Positions 32,740 through 45,389 of a DNA stretch of 64,000 nt are shown piece after piece (position 1 is the stretch's first letter; every line of letters starts with the position of its first letter). Position numbers and translations under genes: made by a program. The notes under the pieces were generated by a model. The model did not search any database, had not been told where the DNA came from, and saw nothing but the letters and a program-made list of their open reading frames with translations. This stretch comes from Atrina japonica (lineage: Eukaryota; Mollusca; Bivalvia; Pterioida; Pinnidae). The stretch is taken from contig BROG01001160.1 of NCBI GenBank assembly GCA_030159075.1, positions 1 to 64,000 on the forward strand, written 5' to 3'.

Positions 32740-34600
32740 TTGTTTATATATGATCAAATAGATAGGAATTATCTAAAGATTATTTTGATAAAATTTCGAG
32801 GTCAAGGTTACAGACACCTACGTAAATGGAAACTAAATTTTTCTGTAAATTTAAGACATTTTTACTACTACACCTACAGAACCATTGGGCCAATGTAAAC
32901 CAAATTTGACAGGAAGTATAACCATGTAAAGGCGCATAACGTTTGCGTATGAAAAGGGGCTAGGATCAAACATGGCTGCCATGGCTAAATATAGACGAAA
33001 TTAGTCGGCAGATATTTATGATTTAATAAATGTATTCCAAAAATTATTAAAGTTAGAAGAAAAAACATTACCTTAAAATGAGCGGCCAACATTTTATTTT
33101 GGTGGAAACTGTCAGGTTGACCCTTATATGCGTTATTTCCCCTTTTGTGTTTTTTCTTATTTTTGGATGTGTTTTGTTATTATCTTGAAGAGTATAAGAC
33201 ATAGAGTAAAGTGAAAGAAGCAAATGTTTTTAGCACGCAAAGATCTACAATAAGTCAACACGGCTGAAATTAACAGGTCGCCACTGATGGGAGTTAATTA
33301 TCCTTTTAAGTAGATTTTTCATGTTTTGGACTGTTTCTTTACATTATCATATAATGTATTATAGATAGAGAAAGAATGAAACAAGTAAAAATGTTCAGCA
33401 CGCAAAGATAGGACTGGCATTGCCGGGTTAACCCTTATTGGAGTTACTTCCCCTTTTTAGTGGATTTCTCATGTTTTGGACAGTTTTGTCATACCTTGAA
33501 AAGTATTATAGATAGAAATTGAAAGAAGCAAAACGGTTCAGCACACAAAGAAGTACAACAAAGTAGATAGGGCCAAAATTGCCAGATGGAAGGTTATGGG
33601 AGTTATTTCACCTTTTTATGGATTGCTCATATTTTGGACAGTTTTGTCCTTTTATCTTGAAAAGTATTATAGATAAAAATTGAAAGTAGCATACATGTTC
33701 AGTACGCGAAGATCTACAAAAAAGTCAATAGGGACAAAATTGTCAGATCGATCCTTACAGGGGTTATTTCCCCTTTTAAGTGGATTGTTCATGTTTTATC
33801 TAGTGGGCCATTTTTAATCAACCTGGCATATAGCATCCCCATGTAACGCCGATAAGATTTGCGAATGAAAAGGGGGCTAGGACCCATAAGGGGCCCTAAA
33901 AGGACCAAAATGTGGTACATATGTAAAAATCGTCTTCTCATGAACCAATGATTAAATGACTTTCAAATTTTGTATGCATGATTGTACAGTCAATATCTAC
34001 AAAGTGTGCGAAAACAATGTCGATAAAAGGTCCACTATGGGTGCATGGATAACGTACGTAAATGGCATAATAACCAAAAACCGATGATTTTTTGTATACA
34101 AAGCTGAGACATTTTATATCGAGAACCATAGGGTCATTTATAACCACATTTGGCATGTATCATACCAATGTAAAGTTGCATGTAGTTTGCAACTGAAATA
34201 TAGGCTAGGACCCATAGGATTTTCTAAAAGGACTAAAACTTGGTACATATTTAAAAAGACAGATGACTTTCAAATTTTGTATGCATGATTGTACGATCAG
34301 TATCTACAAACTTGAGAATGAAAACGAAATATGTCTTTAAACAGTCAGCCAAGGGTCTCTTGAATAAGATAGGGAACAGTTGTATACAATTTGCTTCATA
34401 ATGCAAAACTTGTATACTTATGAGAAAGTTGTTAGGAATTATCCAAAGATCATTTTGACAAAATATCAAGGGCATGGATTCAAAGGTCAAGGTCACATAC
34501 ACCTAAGTAAACAGAAAATACACATTGTAAAAAGTTTATAATTTTTTATTTCTTCCCAAGAATCAGTGGACTATTTTTAACTAAACTTGACACGGAATTG
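32740..34600. repeat. Field of degenerate tandem repeats (two interleaved units)
   Basis: Unit A, about 150-160 bp, runs through 33109-33800 in roughly 4.4 copies; recurrent words are GGAGTTACTTCCCC, CATGTTTTGGACAG, AAGTATTATAGATAG and TTCAGCACGCAAAGA. Unit B occurs before and after it (about 32760-32990, 33800-34040, 34110-34330, 34430-34560) with GAAAAGGGGCTAGGA, TTTCAAATTTTGTATGCATG and AAGGTCAAGGTCAC. No coding sequence. Confidence 0.75.
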
Positions 34601-35751
34601 TATTGCCCATGTCTTGAAATTGTACTGCCTGTTGTTGAAAATGTGACATGGAAATAAGCGGGAGTGTGAATGCAGTTCGATTCCTGTCTGGATTTAAATT
34701 TAGAATTACTTACTGATACATTTTACGAAAGAGGCCTACTATAAAGCGGGATTATTCTCAAATCTGTCCAAAGAAACAATCTCTAAAGGCTAAACTGTCT
34801 CATGCTAATTAGTAGATATACCTAATAATGACGTGATATCATAAATAAAATCATAATACAGGTCGAGTCAGCCCTGACCGGTGTTGCCCGAATAGATATA
34901 ACATAATAGGAACGGAAATAGCTTTAAGGATATTCCGAACTAAAAATTACCTAAACCATCAACAGTAAATAAACATATCTTTGTTGATTTGATTTCCGTT
35001 GTTTAATTTCATTTACTGGATTAAAGTGTGTTACTTTACCGGATGCTCAACATAGTGGCAAGCAAATCTATTGATTTATGCTGATCTGCTTTACTGCTTT
35101 CACCATTCAGCAGCATGAGCAATAACGTAATGGTGAGAGTGCGCAGTGTTACTAGACTCGATTGTAATATGTGAAACTTGTACCATTTGAATTAAAATAT
35201 GCAGTCCAATGAACCCCATAGTTTCAAACCAGTCATACGTCAGATTGCTGGCTATGATGTGCGGCACATTGATTTACTTCTCCCACACATTTAACAAAAT
35301 TTACAAAACATTTGGTTAAAATAAAAGTAAAGAAGTACCAAACATAATACGAAAGTTATAATGCTCAAGACGATCTGTCACTTAGACTTTATCAGTTGAG
35401 GTCCAATTTTTAATGGATTTTCAAAACAGAAACTAATTGATAATCAAAACTCGATTAGAAAATGACAAATTAGACGTGAAAATGGTCTGAACATGAAAAA
35501 CAATTGCGAATCCCAAACGGGATAGGAACAGGTGACCGGAAGGAGCCAGCGTTCTCTGCCAGCATGCCACACCCGTCGAAAATGTTACAAAAACATCTCG
35601 AATATAATGACTACACTAGGTTGGCTAGCAGTTGATTGTATGTCATGTTATGCATAGGACCTGATATTGCCTGTTTTGATGTTTTCTGCACTCTGTTTCT
35701 GCACTAGATCCACTTCAATGATATATCTACTTGTCTGACTCCTGCTGTTCA

Positions 35752-35985
35752 TTATGGCCTTGTATCTTGTTCCAACTTGGAACCAATGTCTGGCCAAAAT
35801 AAATGACTTGTAAAGCCGTCGTCATTGTCAATATCCGACGAGGATTCGCCAGCTTCATTTTCATCTGATTCATACCATTCACACCACCCGCTGTCACAAA
35901 CAGACAGTTTGCACTGTGCAGGTTTTTTTTCCAGTTTAGTAAAGGTTTGACTTTCGTTGCAGAAAATACGCAATGCGACATGGCA
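35752..35985 (-). CDS. Possible acidic exon, uncertain
   Basis: One minus-strand frame reads CNESQTFTKLEKKPAQCKLS, then SGWCEWYESDENEAGESSS and ends LEQDTRP at a stop, with four Cys and an acidic patch. This composition looks more like protein than chance, but a second overlapping frame is also open and no clear acceptor was found. No family recognised. The rest of 34601-37204 holds nothing I can name. Confidence 0.2.
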   Translation of the reverse strand, partial: CHVALRIFCNESQTFTKLEKKPAQCKLSVCDSGWCEWYESDENEAGESSSDIDNDDGFTSHLFWPDIGSKLEQDTRP

Positions 35986-37204
35986 CGTCGATTCATATGA
36001 TAAATGTATCTAAATATGTTTTCGTCTGATTTAATCAATTTTAAGTATATATTAGATATTTTACAAGCAGATCTATGTACATGTATTTTGATTCATAATA
36101 ACTACAGCTAAGATTTTGTTTATTCAAAACCACTTGTGACTACTATAGGTAATGTGTAAGATTAAACTCACTCGGCAAGAGGTCTAAACTTACTGCACTC
36201 TACACCAATTTGTATACTTCTTACTTCCATCCAACCTACAGTTAGAAACAATGTTACACATGTGTACATAAATCTAATATGTTAATTTCACTCCAAGTTT
36301 TATCTAATTCGTCGTGTTTAAATGGACTTGAGCTTCGATTATTAACTGGTACTTCTAAATTTTAACATTTAATTGTATCTGGTTAGATTTGATATCTGTT
36401 CAATAACAAGAGGTTCGAGTTCTTGGATTGCATGTTATTCTTCTAAAAATATCTTACTAGTATCATAGGTTTTTGTCACTTGTAGATAATCTCGAACATA
36501 AAGCATAAAGTTGTGACAAAATGTCGGCTAGAAGCAATGCGACCAAAAGGACAAACATTTGGAACATCTTTAAATTCATATATAAATACGTTTTGACATG
36601 GAAACTACAATATGTTTATCTGATAGCTTAGAGAGCAAAGCATGCGATGCATTTCAATAAGTATATCTTTTCATTCCGTAATGTTTTGATGTAAACGAAT
36701 ACGAGTATAAATTTCTTAGTGAACTTAATGTTACATATTTCTTTAAAACTTTGCCATCAAAGTATTGTATGTTACATATTGGCATATGTTCATAACAGAG
36801 ATACATTTACACGTGTATGTCACTTGCTATATACTGGCAGTAAAGTAAAAATCATTAGTTCAATAGTCGTTTATCTGATAGAGCTACATTAATATTACTT
36901 TTTACTTCTATGGCGGAACATGATAAGCAGATAATCTGACATATCCCTTCAACTCTGAACTATGACAAATCAATTTTTAACATATATATCAAACGCGGTT
37001 TGCCATTTTGTTGATATAATTTGTCTTGAAAACAACAATTTCACTCCTAGCACCCATTTCTAACCCGTTTTAATTGTCGGATTTACTCGTCAGAGTAATA
37101 TCTTTTATCATATTTTCGACTAGGTTCCATATATTTGGTACAGATATGCATTTTCAGTAGATGGAGTGTCGGAATACAAACATTCTCAGATTCAAAGTAT
37201 CAGC

Positions 37205-37341
37205 ACACATAAAATACTTTTTAGTATCATAGACAACTGTTTTCACTGAAGGTAATACCCGAAATCTAAATATTTACTGATTGGTTATCATGATACTTAT
37301 TTTGTCAAAAAGCACTCTGATTCTACACATAAATACACTGA
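37205..37341 (+). mobile_element. Penelope-like RT fragment
   Basis: Words for the segment just before the RT core (GACAACTGTTTTCACT, TTGGTTATCATGATAC, TTCTACACATAAATACACTG), then an abrupt join to the LINE fragment at about 37341. Confidence 0.75.
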
Positions 37342-37682
37342 AAGTCGTCACTAATAGTGATTCCAAGGTATGGGTTGTCTTTGACCTTTTTTCCCAAATA
37401 TGGCCATTCAGAGAGTACATGTAGTAAAGAGGTGTTTTGCTCATTCCGATACACATGAGGTAGCATTTTGTCGCGTTGAAACGCATACCCCAGTCAGTAG
37501 CCCACTCGCCTTCCAGCTCCTTAAGATCATGCTGTAACTGACTTTGGTCATTGGTGTTTTTTATTGGTCTGTAGGGTAAACAGTCATCAGCTAATAAGCG
37601 TACTTGAGACTGTTGCATGTCGTTTATGTGGCATAAAAATAACAGAGGCCCAAGCACGGTGCCCTGTGGTACTCCTTTGAAT
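37342..37682 (-). pseudogene. LINE reverse transcriptase fragment
   Basis: Minus strand reads FKGVPQGTVLGPLLFLCHIN, VRLLADDCLPYRPI (the catalytic ADD motif) and WGMRFNATKCYLMCIG, then sequence like LNGHIW. These are RT motifs of jockey/CR1-type LINEs. Cut at the left by the Penelope-like fragment. 37683-39384 shows nothing else. Confidence 0.82.
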
Positions 37683-39384
37683 TATGTTAAGGGATAGAAT
37701 TATATTCCTAAATGATTATACCTTGATAAACGGGAATTTTACTTTATGCTCGTAAACTAAATATCTTCGATTACTGATGCACGACTTTTAAATTGTGATT
37801 GTGTCAGACTGATTTAAGACATAAATAGAGTGAGTGGTACGTCCTATACAGTATATTATCAGCAACAGCAGATTACCCTAATGTTTATGATAGAGACTAT
37901 GCTTGTAAAGCTTTGCAGTAACAACTGAATAAACTGAAGCCAGAGGATGTTGTAAATGTTGCGACTAAGTGTTATCCTTTTGTATGAAAATATACTTTAG
38001 ATCTAGGTAAGAATACAACTTTCTAAATAGGATATGATATCAATAGTTGATTTTTTGTTCTCATTGTGTTGCAGATTTAAAACTATGAAAACTATGATAT
38101 TCTTTTTTTATAATATTTACAGCGTCTGGGAAGTTGCCACTGCTTACCGAGTCCGGTAAACTGAACCCCAGTGACTGAAATTTGGTCCAAGCTGATTAAA
38201 ATAAATTGTATAACTATTTAAAGCCTGATGACAAATCCATCCAAGTTTGGCGATGATGTGTTTGGGACGTCATTTGAAATGGAACAAACTGACTGATAAA
38301 TTAATGAAAGAACCGGGACAATTGAATAAAATATCCTGTGTAGATTCTTTTTGTTAACGTAATGTCGGCAATTTTGCTAAATTGAACATCTGATAAAGTA
38401 TGCGCTGGTGTTAATGATAATTTAACATGTAGGTCTAAATGAATGCATGAAAATGTAAGCAATATTTATTACATGTTTTCTTCGAAAGTACTTGTCCCAA
38501 TTAGTTTGGTCAATCAGCAGAAAGGAGAATGTAAATTTCCATCTACTCATCAGTATATTATATATTACTAGCAATAGAGATATCCACTTGATGAATAATT
38601 AATAGTCGAGTACTTGCTCAGTCAAATATAGATCTGTACATATATACATTTAAACGTTATACACATTAATCGAGCCAACATGGTTAAATTCAGGACATGA
38701 TTTATATATGTGACCAGGGATTAAAAACCCATATACTATACAGTAATTAAGTAAACAGTTACCTAATCCAGAACAGTCAAACCTGATCATACTAAAGTTC
38801 AAAGTCACATTCCATACTCGTAAAAAAAAAGGTGATATGATTATACGTCACTACGGGTGCAACTTTGTTTTTATTGAAAAACATTATCTTGTTAACTAGG
38901 GCTGGTAAACATATCAATCGTATGAAAATTTAAATGTGATTGCCAAATGTTCACCTGTTCGTATATTCTCTCCTGAAGATTAATACGTTGGTATCTGTGA
39001 GTTTTATTTCCAACTTGATATTGTCAAAGATAGATTACCAATTCATCCATACGGTATACTTTACAGTTGTTGAGTTAGCATGGGGTTCACATAAAACGAA
39101 ATATTTGGAGAAAGTAATTTGACAGTTGAGAATGCTGTTAATATCAATAACGTTGTATCTAGTATAAACATGCACCGTTTTGCATCACAGTTATGTTGGT
39201 CATGTAACACAGACTCTACATTATTTGATAATAATGCACGTTTCTTTATCTTCGTTTTGCTCAATTTCTCTGTCCGTTGATTATAAGACGTCATAAGCTC
39301 CAGAAATTTTACCTATACTTTAAATTACCGTATTCCCGAGCTGCGAAACGTAAAATCTATTTCAAATATAAAATACCAGATTAT

Positions 39385-39570
39385 AAATCTGCATGATACC
39401 CAGAATATATATACAAATCTGGTGATATTGGACAAACACGGACCTCTGGAAATCCGGAGGTCGGATCAGCTGACCTGGAGGAGTTCGCATCAACTATTTA
39501 TCGGTCACGTCCGCCGTGAGTCCACAGTCAAATTCATACAACATATGTGAGGAAGGAAGTTAAGTGAAAA
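39385..39570 (-). mobile_element. Penelope-like 3' tail, reversed
   Basis: Minus-strand tail words: CACGGACCTCTGGAAATCC, CGCCGTGAGTCCACAGTCAA, and a decayed GGAGGAGTTCGCATC for GGAGGAGTAAGCATC. Confidence 0.7.
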
Positions 39571-39786
39571 GATCGCTTTAATGAATTACTTATGTCGAGT
39601 GTTTGGCGAAGGAACAAGCGCTACCTTTATCAAAGCATTCGGTGTCCGGAATCGAACCTTGAAGCTCCACTTGTGAATCGAATCAAACGCTGTTCCACTA
39701 GAATATATTTGGTAATTGTTTTTAGATTTCGTATTAATCACATTGTTGTATCTTTTTAGGTAATCTGATCACCTCGAATCTAAGTG

Positions 39787-39936
39787 ATGTGTTGTCCGAA
39801 GAGATTTGTTCCAGTATTACTGGGATTTCTTGGGCTACTTATTTCTAGTGGATATGCATCTGTTGTCTCCATTGTAATGGTTCATATCCTCACATCAGAC
39901 GACCATTCCAAGGAAAAGAATACAGGATTTCTAGGG
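39787..39936 (+). CDS. SLC17 exon 1 (start and TM1)
   Basis: ATG directly after an in-frame TAA; an acceptor-like TTTTTAG lies 26 nt upstream, so an untranslated exon may precede. Reads MCCPKRFVPVLLGFLGLLIS, then SGYASVVSIVMVHIL and a hydrophilic loop ending NTGFLG. Donor GTATGA, phase 0. Confidence 0.72.
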
Positions 39937-40861
39937 GTATGAAATGAAATACTTTTAGTCCGGTGTGCCTAGAAAAAAATCAAATGAACAGCCAATTGAT
40001 CAATGAGTATATGACTCACCCCAAGTAGGTAGTTGTGTTTCACAGTAAAATGGTCTGATTCAAAACATAATTTGAAAAAAGTGTAATCAATGATGTTTGT
40101 GTAATATTTCTGTGTTAAAAGCGCTATTAAACCCTGGTGAATGTAATCATCTAAATTGATTTCTACCATGCCTCATTTAATTCAAGGAGAAACGGACTAA
40201 TGAGGAAATAAATCTTGGTTTTGATAATTTACAATTTTAAGAAACATTCATTAAGTTTTGATAACATTTGATACACAGTTATGGGCCCAATGTGTTATGG
40301 CAAAATTGACAATCCGTGATCGTTTCAGATGTAAAAAAAACGCGTAACAATTCGTGGAAAATTGAATCCCTATACAGATTAAAATTGCTTTCCTTATACT
40401 CTATTCTTACTGAAAATTTTCATTTCGGAAATGACAGGTTTGACCGGTCTCCAGTAGATGCTGCATTTTTTTTTTAAACATGAAATTTATGATTTTACAG
40501 TATTAACCCATATACTGATCTAATCTTACTTTTGTTGTATATTTTCTCGCGGGTTTTATTACTTGGTGTGTGTATTTTATGATATTAACGTATCTACTAT
40601 AGTACTGAATACATTTAAATTGTATTGAAATCTTTACATGTTTCACATCGTTGATAATATGAATGTTGTTAGATATCATCATAAATCTGATTTTTAAACA
40701 TTTGTTTTAGTATACTAGGTTTATTCATTTTTTTAATATCATAACCTCGTACACTTCACCCAGGCTGCTGTAAACAAGATTATGTCTTGATTGGAACAAA
40801 TAGCTTATTTCAGATCGAATGGATTTCTAATAATACAAAACTAAATGTAGCATGATATAAC

Positions 40862-41075
40862 AAATCTCAGATACCAAAGTATAATTCTTTAAGATGTCCA
40901 GTTTATAGATACAAATCTTGACAGATGGACAGACACGGACCTCTGGGAACCAAGTTGTTGGATCAGGTGTCATGGAGGAGTAAGCATCCCATATCGACTG
41001 GTCACACCTGACATGAGTCCACAGTCAAATCCAAATGCAATAAGTTAGGAACGAATCTCGTTACAATTGGTCTCA
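40862..41075 (-). mobile_element. Penelope-like 3' tail, reversed
   Basis: CTCAGATACCAAAGTATAA, CACGGACCTCTGGGAACC, GGAGGAGTAAGCATCCC and TACAATTGGT in reverse order. In intron 1 of the SLC17 gene. Confidence 0.8.
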
Positions 41076-41335
41076 ACAACATCAGCTATTTTTTATATAT
41101 TTTTTTATTTCTTTTTTATTGCTTAGATCGATGTACAGTAACAAGAAGAGATAAAACAAATACACACCCTTACAGAGGCATAGAAGTTATGATATGGGAA
41201 TTAGCTGTGTTTACAAAAATATTAAATATATTGTAATGATAAAGTCGTCCAGGTTAGAATCCATATACATATAGTAAGGGTTAGTTAATTAATTCCCATG
41301 TATTCCGTTATAATTCTAACTTTTTCTAATTTCAG

Positions 41336-41481
41336 TTGTATTGTTCTGTCAACGCTTCACTGGACGTATCAGATCATTGGACAATATCACTAACACAATA
41401 TCTCCACTGTGCACATTTTGCGGGTATTCTTTCTACTCAACTGTTGGGTGGCTACCTGGCTTCAAGATTTTCGCCAAAAAC
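41336..41481 (+). CDS. SLC17 exon 2 (TM2 region)
   Basis: After acceptor TTCTAATTTCAG. Reads LYCSVNASLDVSDHWTISLT, then QYLHCAHFAGILSTQLLGGY and LASRFSPK. GGYLASRFSPK matches the loop 2-3 motif GGxLAxRxxxK of the family. Donor GTAAAC, phase 2. Confidence 0.82.
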
Positions 41482-41503
41482 GTAAACTTCAATATATTCT
41501 ATC

Positions 41504-41534
<31 letters not shown>

Positions 41535-41536
<2 letters not shown>

Positions 41537-41587
41537 CTCAGGGTTATCGACAATCTAGTTTGATGGCAACGTCCCGTAAATTTTAAT
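41535..41587 (+). mobile_element. Short Penelope-like fragment between two microsatellites
   Basis: Reads QGYRQSSLMATSRKF (family form TQGYRKPRLMSTFRKF), with an (AT)n run at about 41508-41535 on the left and a (GT)n run on the right. Confidence 0.65.
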
Positions 41588-41593
41588 GTGTGT

Positions 41594-41655
<62 letters not shown>
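41587..41655. repeat. (GT)n microsatellite
   Basis: About 69 nt of TG, with one early TATG break. Confidence 0.97.
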
Positions 41656-41657
<2 letters not shown>

Positions 41658-42064
41658 AGTCAGGAGCCATAGTTCTTCGCCGCTAAGGTAAAAATGGCGG
41701 CATTGCGAGGTAACTAGTCATGCCCATGGCGTATCGCAACCGTACTGGAATAGATAGATAGATAAGATCATTTTCATTGATACATTGTCACACGTGTTGC
41801 TTCTACAATCTACATTTCGCGAGTTGTGGTGTTATTTTTTACGGATTAAAATTTCGTTTTAGTCGTATCAAAATATTATCAATAGTATTAATACATGAAG
41901 TGTGCGTTTTTTATGTCATAAAAGTATTGAGTATTCGTGTTGCACTGGGGCATTGAAAAAATCGGCCATAACTATTTTCCAGTATATCTATTTTTGAGGG
42001 ATTTACTGTTACTGACAGTTTTAAAAATTCCAATATCCCGGGAACATATGCAGTCTCGCATAAT

Positions 42065-42690
42065 ATTGTAAAAGTTTTTAGCATCATAGACAACTGCTTT
42101 TCACTAAAGGTGGTACCCGAAAATTTAAATATCTAGTGATTGGCTATCAGGATACTTATTTCGTCAAACACCACTCTGATTCTTCACATAAGTATACTGA
42201 AGTTGATATAAAAAACATGCTGGAATTTCTTATAGACAATATATTTGTAATGTTCGGAGACGTGGTCTTTCAACAAACTGTCGGCATTCCTATGGGATCC
42301 AATTGTGCTCCTTTATTGGCCGACCTGTTCCTTTATTCATACGAAGCAGACTTCATTCAGAAACTGCGGAATCAAAAGAAGAAAAAGTTAGCGGTGTCCT
42401 TTAATTTGACATTTAGATATATCGACGACGTTTTGTCAATTAATAATGACAATTTTCATACATATGTCAATGCGATATATCCCAGCGAACTAGAAATGAT
42501 ATATACAACAGAATCAAGCACACACGCTTCATACTTAGACATTTTACTTAATATAAACACAGACGGGAAATTAGCAACTAAGCTATAGGACAAACGCAAC
42601 GATTTCAGCTTTCCCATCGTACATTTTCCACATTTAAGTAGTAATATCCCTCAGTCACCTGCATATGGAGTTTATATTTATTCATTATTT
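42065..42690 (+). mobile_element. Penelope-like fragment with intact RT core
   Basis: Starts at TTTTTAGCATCATAGACAAC and contains an open frame (42136-42588) with TVGIPMGSNCAPLLAD and FRYIDDVLSINND. A TAG at 42586 replaces the Asp/Tyr codon in KLYDKR. It breaks off at about 42690 without a tail. In intron 2 of the SLC17 gene. 42691-43297 shows nothing else. Confidence 0.82.
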
Positions 42691-43297
42691 ATGTGTAGAA
42701 TGAGAGTGGTGTTTGACGACATAAGTATCATTAAACCAATCTAGTTTAATATTGTAAGATGATCTTCGATACATCAATTTTCTCTCTATAAAAAACGTTT
42801 TATTTTATTACCCAAAGGAACATAAAGTGTGTTTCAAAAACATGTGTTTCAAAAACAATTTTAACTTATGATAGAATATACATATCAAACTAAGATACAT
42901 GTCATATCAAAAAGTGTCCCTGTACCATTTTGTTTGTATATAATAATATATATGATATATATAATAACACATCTAATACCATTCTCAACTTTCGTTTTTG
43001 TTCCAAATGTCCACCTTTTCTATACCACTAACTATAACCTGTCAAGGAAGTCTCAAGTCACATTGCTATGTGTATCTAATGGAATACGTCTGACTTTGCT
43101 TCTCGGTGAATATTTTCATTTATTAATTTCATTACTGTATGTTGCTGTTACCGAGATAAAAAAGAAATAACAATGATATGAAAGCCTTATTCAGTTATTT
43201 TCAAATAATCACTTTCTAATTTGTGCAAAGTTCTAGACATTTGAAGTGGGGATATGTTTTAAAGCACCCTATATTAAAATTGATGTTTTCATTTTAG

Positions 43298-43412
43298 GGT
43301 TTGTGGTGTTTCCATACTAATTAGCAGTGTTCTGTTATTTGTCATCCCAATAGCAATAAACACACACTTTATGTTGGTTTTTGTCATTAGAACGGCTCAA
43401 GGTATATTTGAA
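43298..43412 (+). CDS. SLC17 exon 3 (TM3-TM4)
   Basis: Acceptor CATTTTAG. Reads VCGVSILISSVLLFVIPIAI, then LVFVIRTAQGIFE. The Arg in TM4 is the conserved charged residue of the family. Donor GTAAGT, phase 0. Confidence 0.85.
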
Positions 43413-43852
43413 GTAAGTTAACTTAAGGTATTTTGTCTGGAAACAGTATTTGACCTGGATGTGTCACCATCAGAGTCTAACTCATGGATCTTTCTGTTTA
43501 ATTAAGTTTTCGAGCCCATTCATATCTATTATGTTAATTTGATTAACAATCACTTCATTGTCAGAGATGGTTGACCGTTTGAGTCTGACAGAAAATCCAT
43601 AAACCATATACCTGGTATACTGATACAAGTACAATTTCATAAGCACTGTTCATTATTCAATTAGGTGAAGATTAAGGAGTTTTCGTTTACAGAATGAGTC
43701 GGCAATATATTTAATTCAAAATTGAAATGCAAATTTAATGTAACATAAACTGCATATTTCTTTTATCATGCAAGCTGTACGTGCTTAACCGGAGGACATT
43801 GGATTATTTTGCACCTCTGGTTGAGATTCTGATTTTACCTTATGGATGTAAT

Positions 43853-43915
43853 ATAAAACATCTCAAATACCAAAGTATAATTGTTTAGGATGTCTAGGAC
43901 ACAGATATATTTATC
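43853..43915 (-). mobile_element. Penelope-like tail end, reversed
   Basis: AAAACATCTCAAATACCAAAG, minus the first base, through GGATGTCTAGGACACAG. Only the last 60 bp of the tail remain. Confidence 0.65.
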
Positions 43916-44014
43916 GTACATGTTCGATGTTCTTGCATTAATAAAGTATTCTGATCGATGGAAACATGGTGATGACATCACTTAGAGAATTTACATACTG
44001 TATCATTTTTACAG

Positions 44015-44102
44015 GGATCCTCGCTTCCCGCCTTAAATGGGGTCATATCGGCATGGACGCCAGAGTCAGAGAAAAGTAGAATGATTACTGTTTTGAATGC
44101 GG
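44015..44102 (+). CDS. SLC17 exon 4
   Basis: Acceptor TTTTTACAG. Reads GSSLPALNGVISAWTPESEK, then SRMITVLNA. Matches the family segment YPAxHxxWSxWxPPxERS. Donor GTATGT, phase 1. The next intron is 5652 nt. Confidence 0.85.
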
Positions 44103-44214
44103 GTATGTCTTCATTTTAGACCAATTTAGGTCTCATAATTCACTCAGGCCTATTGCCATTTGTTCCCGTCCGGCGTCGTCCGTCGTACGTTAACAATTGA
44201 ACATTTTTAACTTC

Positions 44215-44960
44215 TTGGAAACTTCAAAGTCAACTGTCTTCTAATTTGGCAAGACTAATAGTACTTCGAAATTTCGGAGGTCTTGGGGTCATTCCCCACC
44301 TCCTTATTTCAAAATATATTCAATTATCCCATATATTGTCTCATTACCCATGACAAGACAAGTTGTATGGTGATATTTTGGGTCCCCGCAGTAATTCCCA
44401 ATCACCCCTTTATTTCAGAAATCTTGAATTATCTAAAAGACGATCGAGTTCCCCACCCCTAAACTATATATTTTCTTATTGATGACAAGACAAGTTTTAT
44501 GGTGATATTTTGGGGATCCACAGGGTCATCCCACTCCTTCATTTCAGAAATATTCAAATACCATGAACACATTTAAGCCCCCCCCCTTTACAGGACAAGT
44601 TGTATGGTGGTAATTTGAGGATACACAGGATCATCCCCACCCCATTATTTCTAAAATCCTTAATTATCTCAAAGACAGTTGAGGTCCTTACACCTAAACT
44701 ATATATTTCCTTATTTCTAATTGCAAAAAAAAAATATTTTGGGGGCCCCTAGGGTCATTCCCAGTCCCCTTTTTTTCAGAAATCTACAATTATCTAAAAA
44801 CAATTGTTCAGATTCCCACCCCTATATAATATATTTTCTAATACTGATGATTAAGTTGTAATGTGATACTTTGGGGTACATTCCTTCCTATGCAATATAT
44901 TTTCTTATTAACCATGAGAAGATAAATTGTATGTTGTATTCTGTACGTCATTATTAATTC
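44215..44960. repeat. Tandem repeat block, about 125-bp unit, six copies
   Basis: Recurring words: GACAAGTTGTATGGTGATA, TTTTGGGGNCCCCAGGGTCAT-type, TTTCAGAAAT, CCCCACCCCTAAACTATATA, TTTTCTTATT. Copies are degenerate. A related single piece lies near 49085-49280. Inside SLC17 intron 4. Confidence 0.75.
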
Positions 44961-45389
44961 AGAAAAAGTCAGGTCCCTTGTCAATTCCATTTTGTCTATG
45001 CGTATAATTGAAAACAATATACCACTGGATCAACAATCCCACCTTGATTACCCTCTTCCGCAGAGAACGTGAAGGATTTTGGATTAAACAGCTTGGCACT
45101 GCATACCCCTATGGATGTAACGATAGTATTCAAAGTGTAGGCAATATCAAGCCCACTGTGTAGTGGTGTTAATGTGATGGAACTTTTTAATTCTAACATA
45201 AGACGTAAGTGAAGTCAGGGGCATTGTTCAACAACAGACCTAACATACATAATGTCACTTTGTCATCTCTTATACATTACGTTAACAAAAAATGGGCTTT
45301 AATCAAATTCGCAGCAAACTTTATTCTGTTCCGTTTACACTACTCAATTAACTTTTTTTAGGAAGCAAGAATAAGCCACACGGATCCTT

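Noticed and set aside
39600..39700. Possible tRNA or tRNA-derived SINE (GGAATCGAACC)
   Set aside because: Only a T-arm-like word is present; no cloverleaf and no A/B box pair at the right spacing that I can defend.
31564..39936. Joining the 31564 exon to the SLC17 exon at 39787
   Set aside because: The phase 1 donor would put the next exon in a frame other than the SLC17 frame, which has an in-frame TAA just before its ATG.
44996..45199. Minus-strand 67-residue frame
   Set aside because: No family recognised, no clear splice borders, and it lies between a satellite block and a retroelement.
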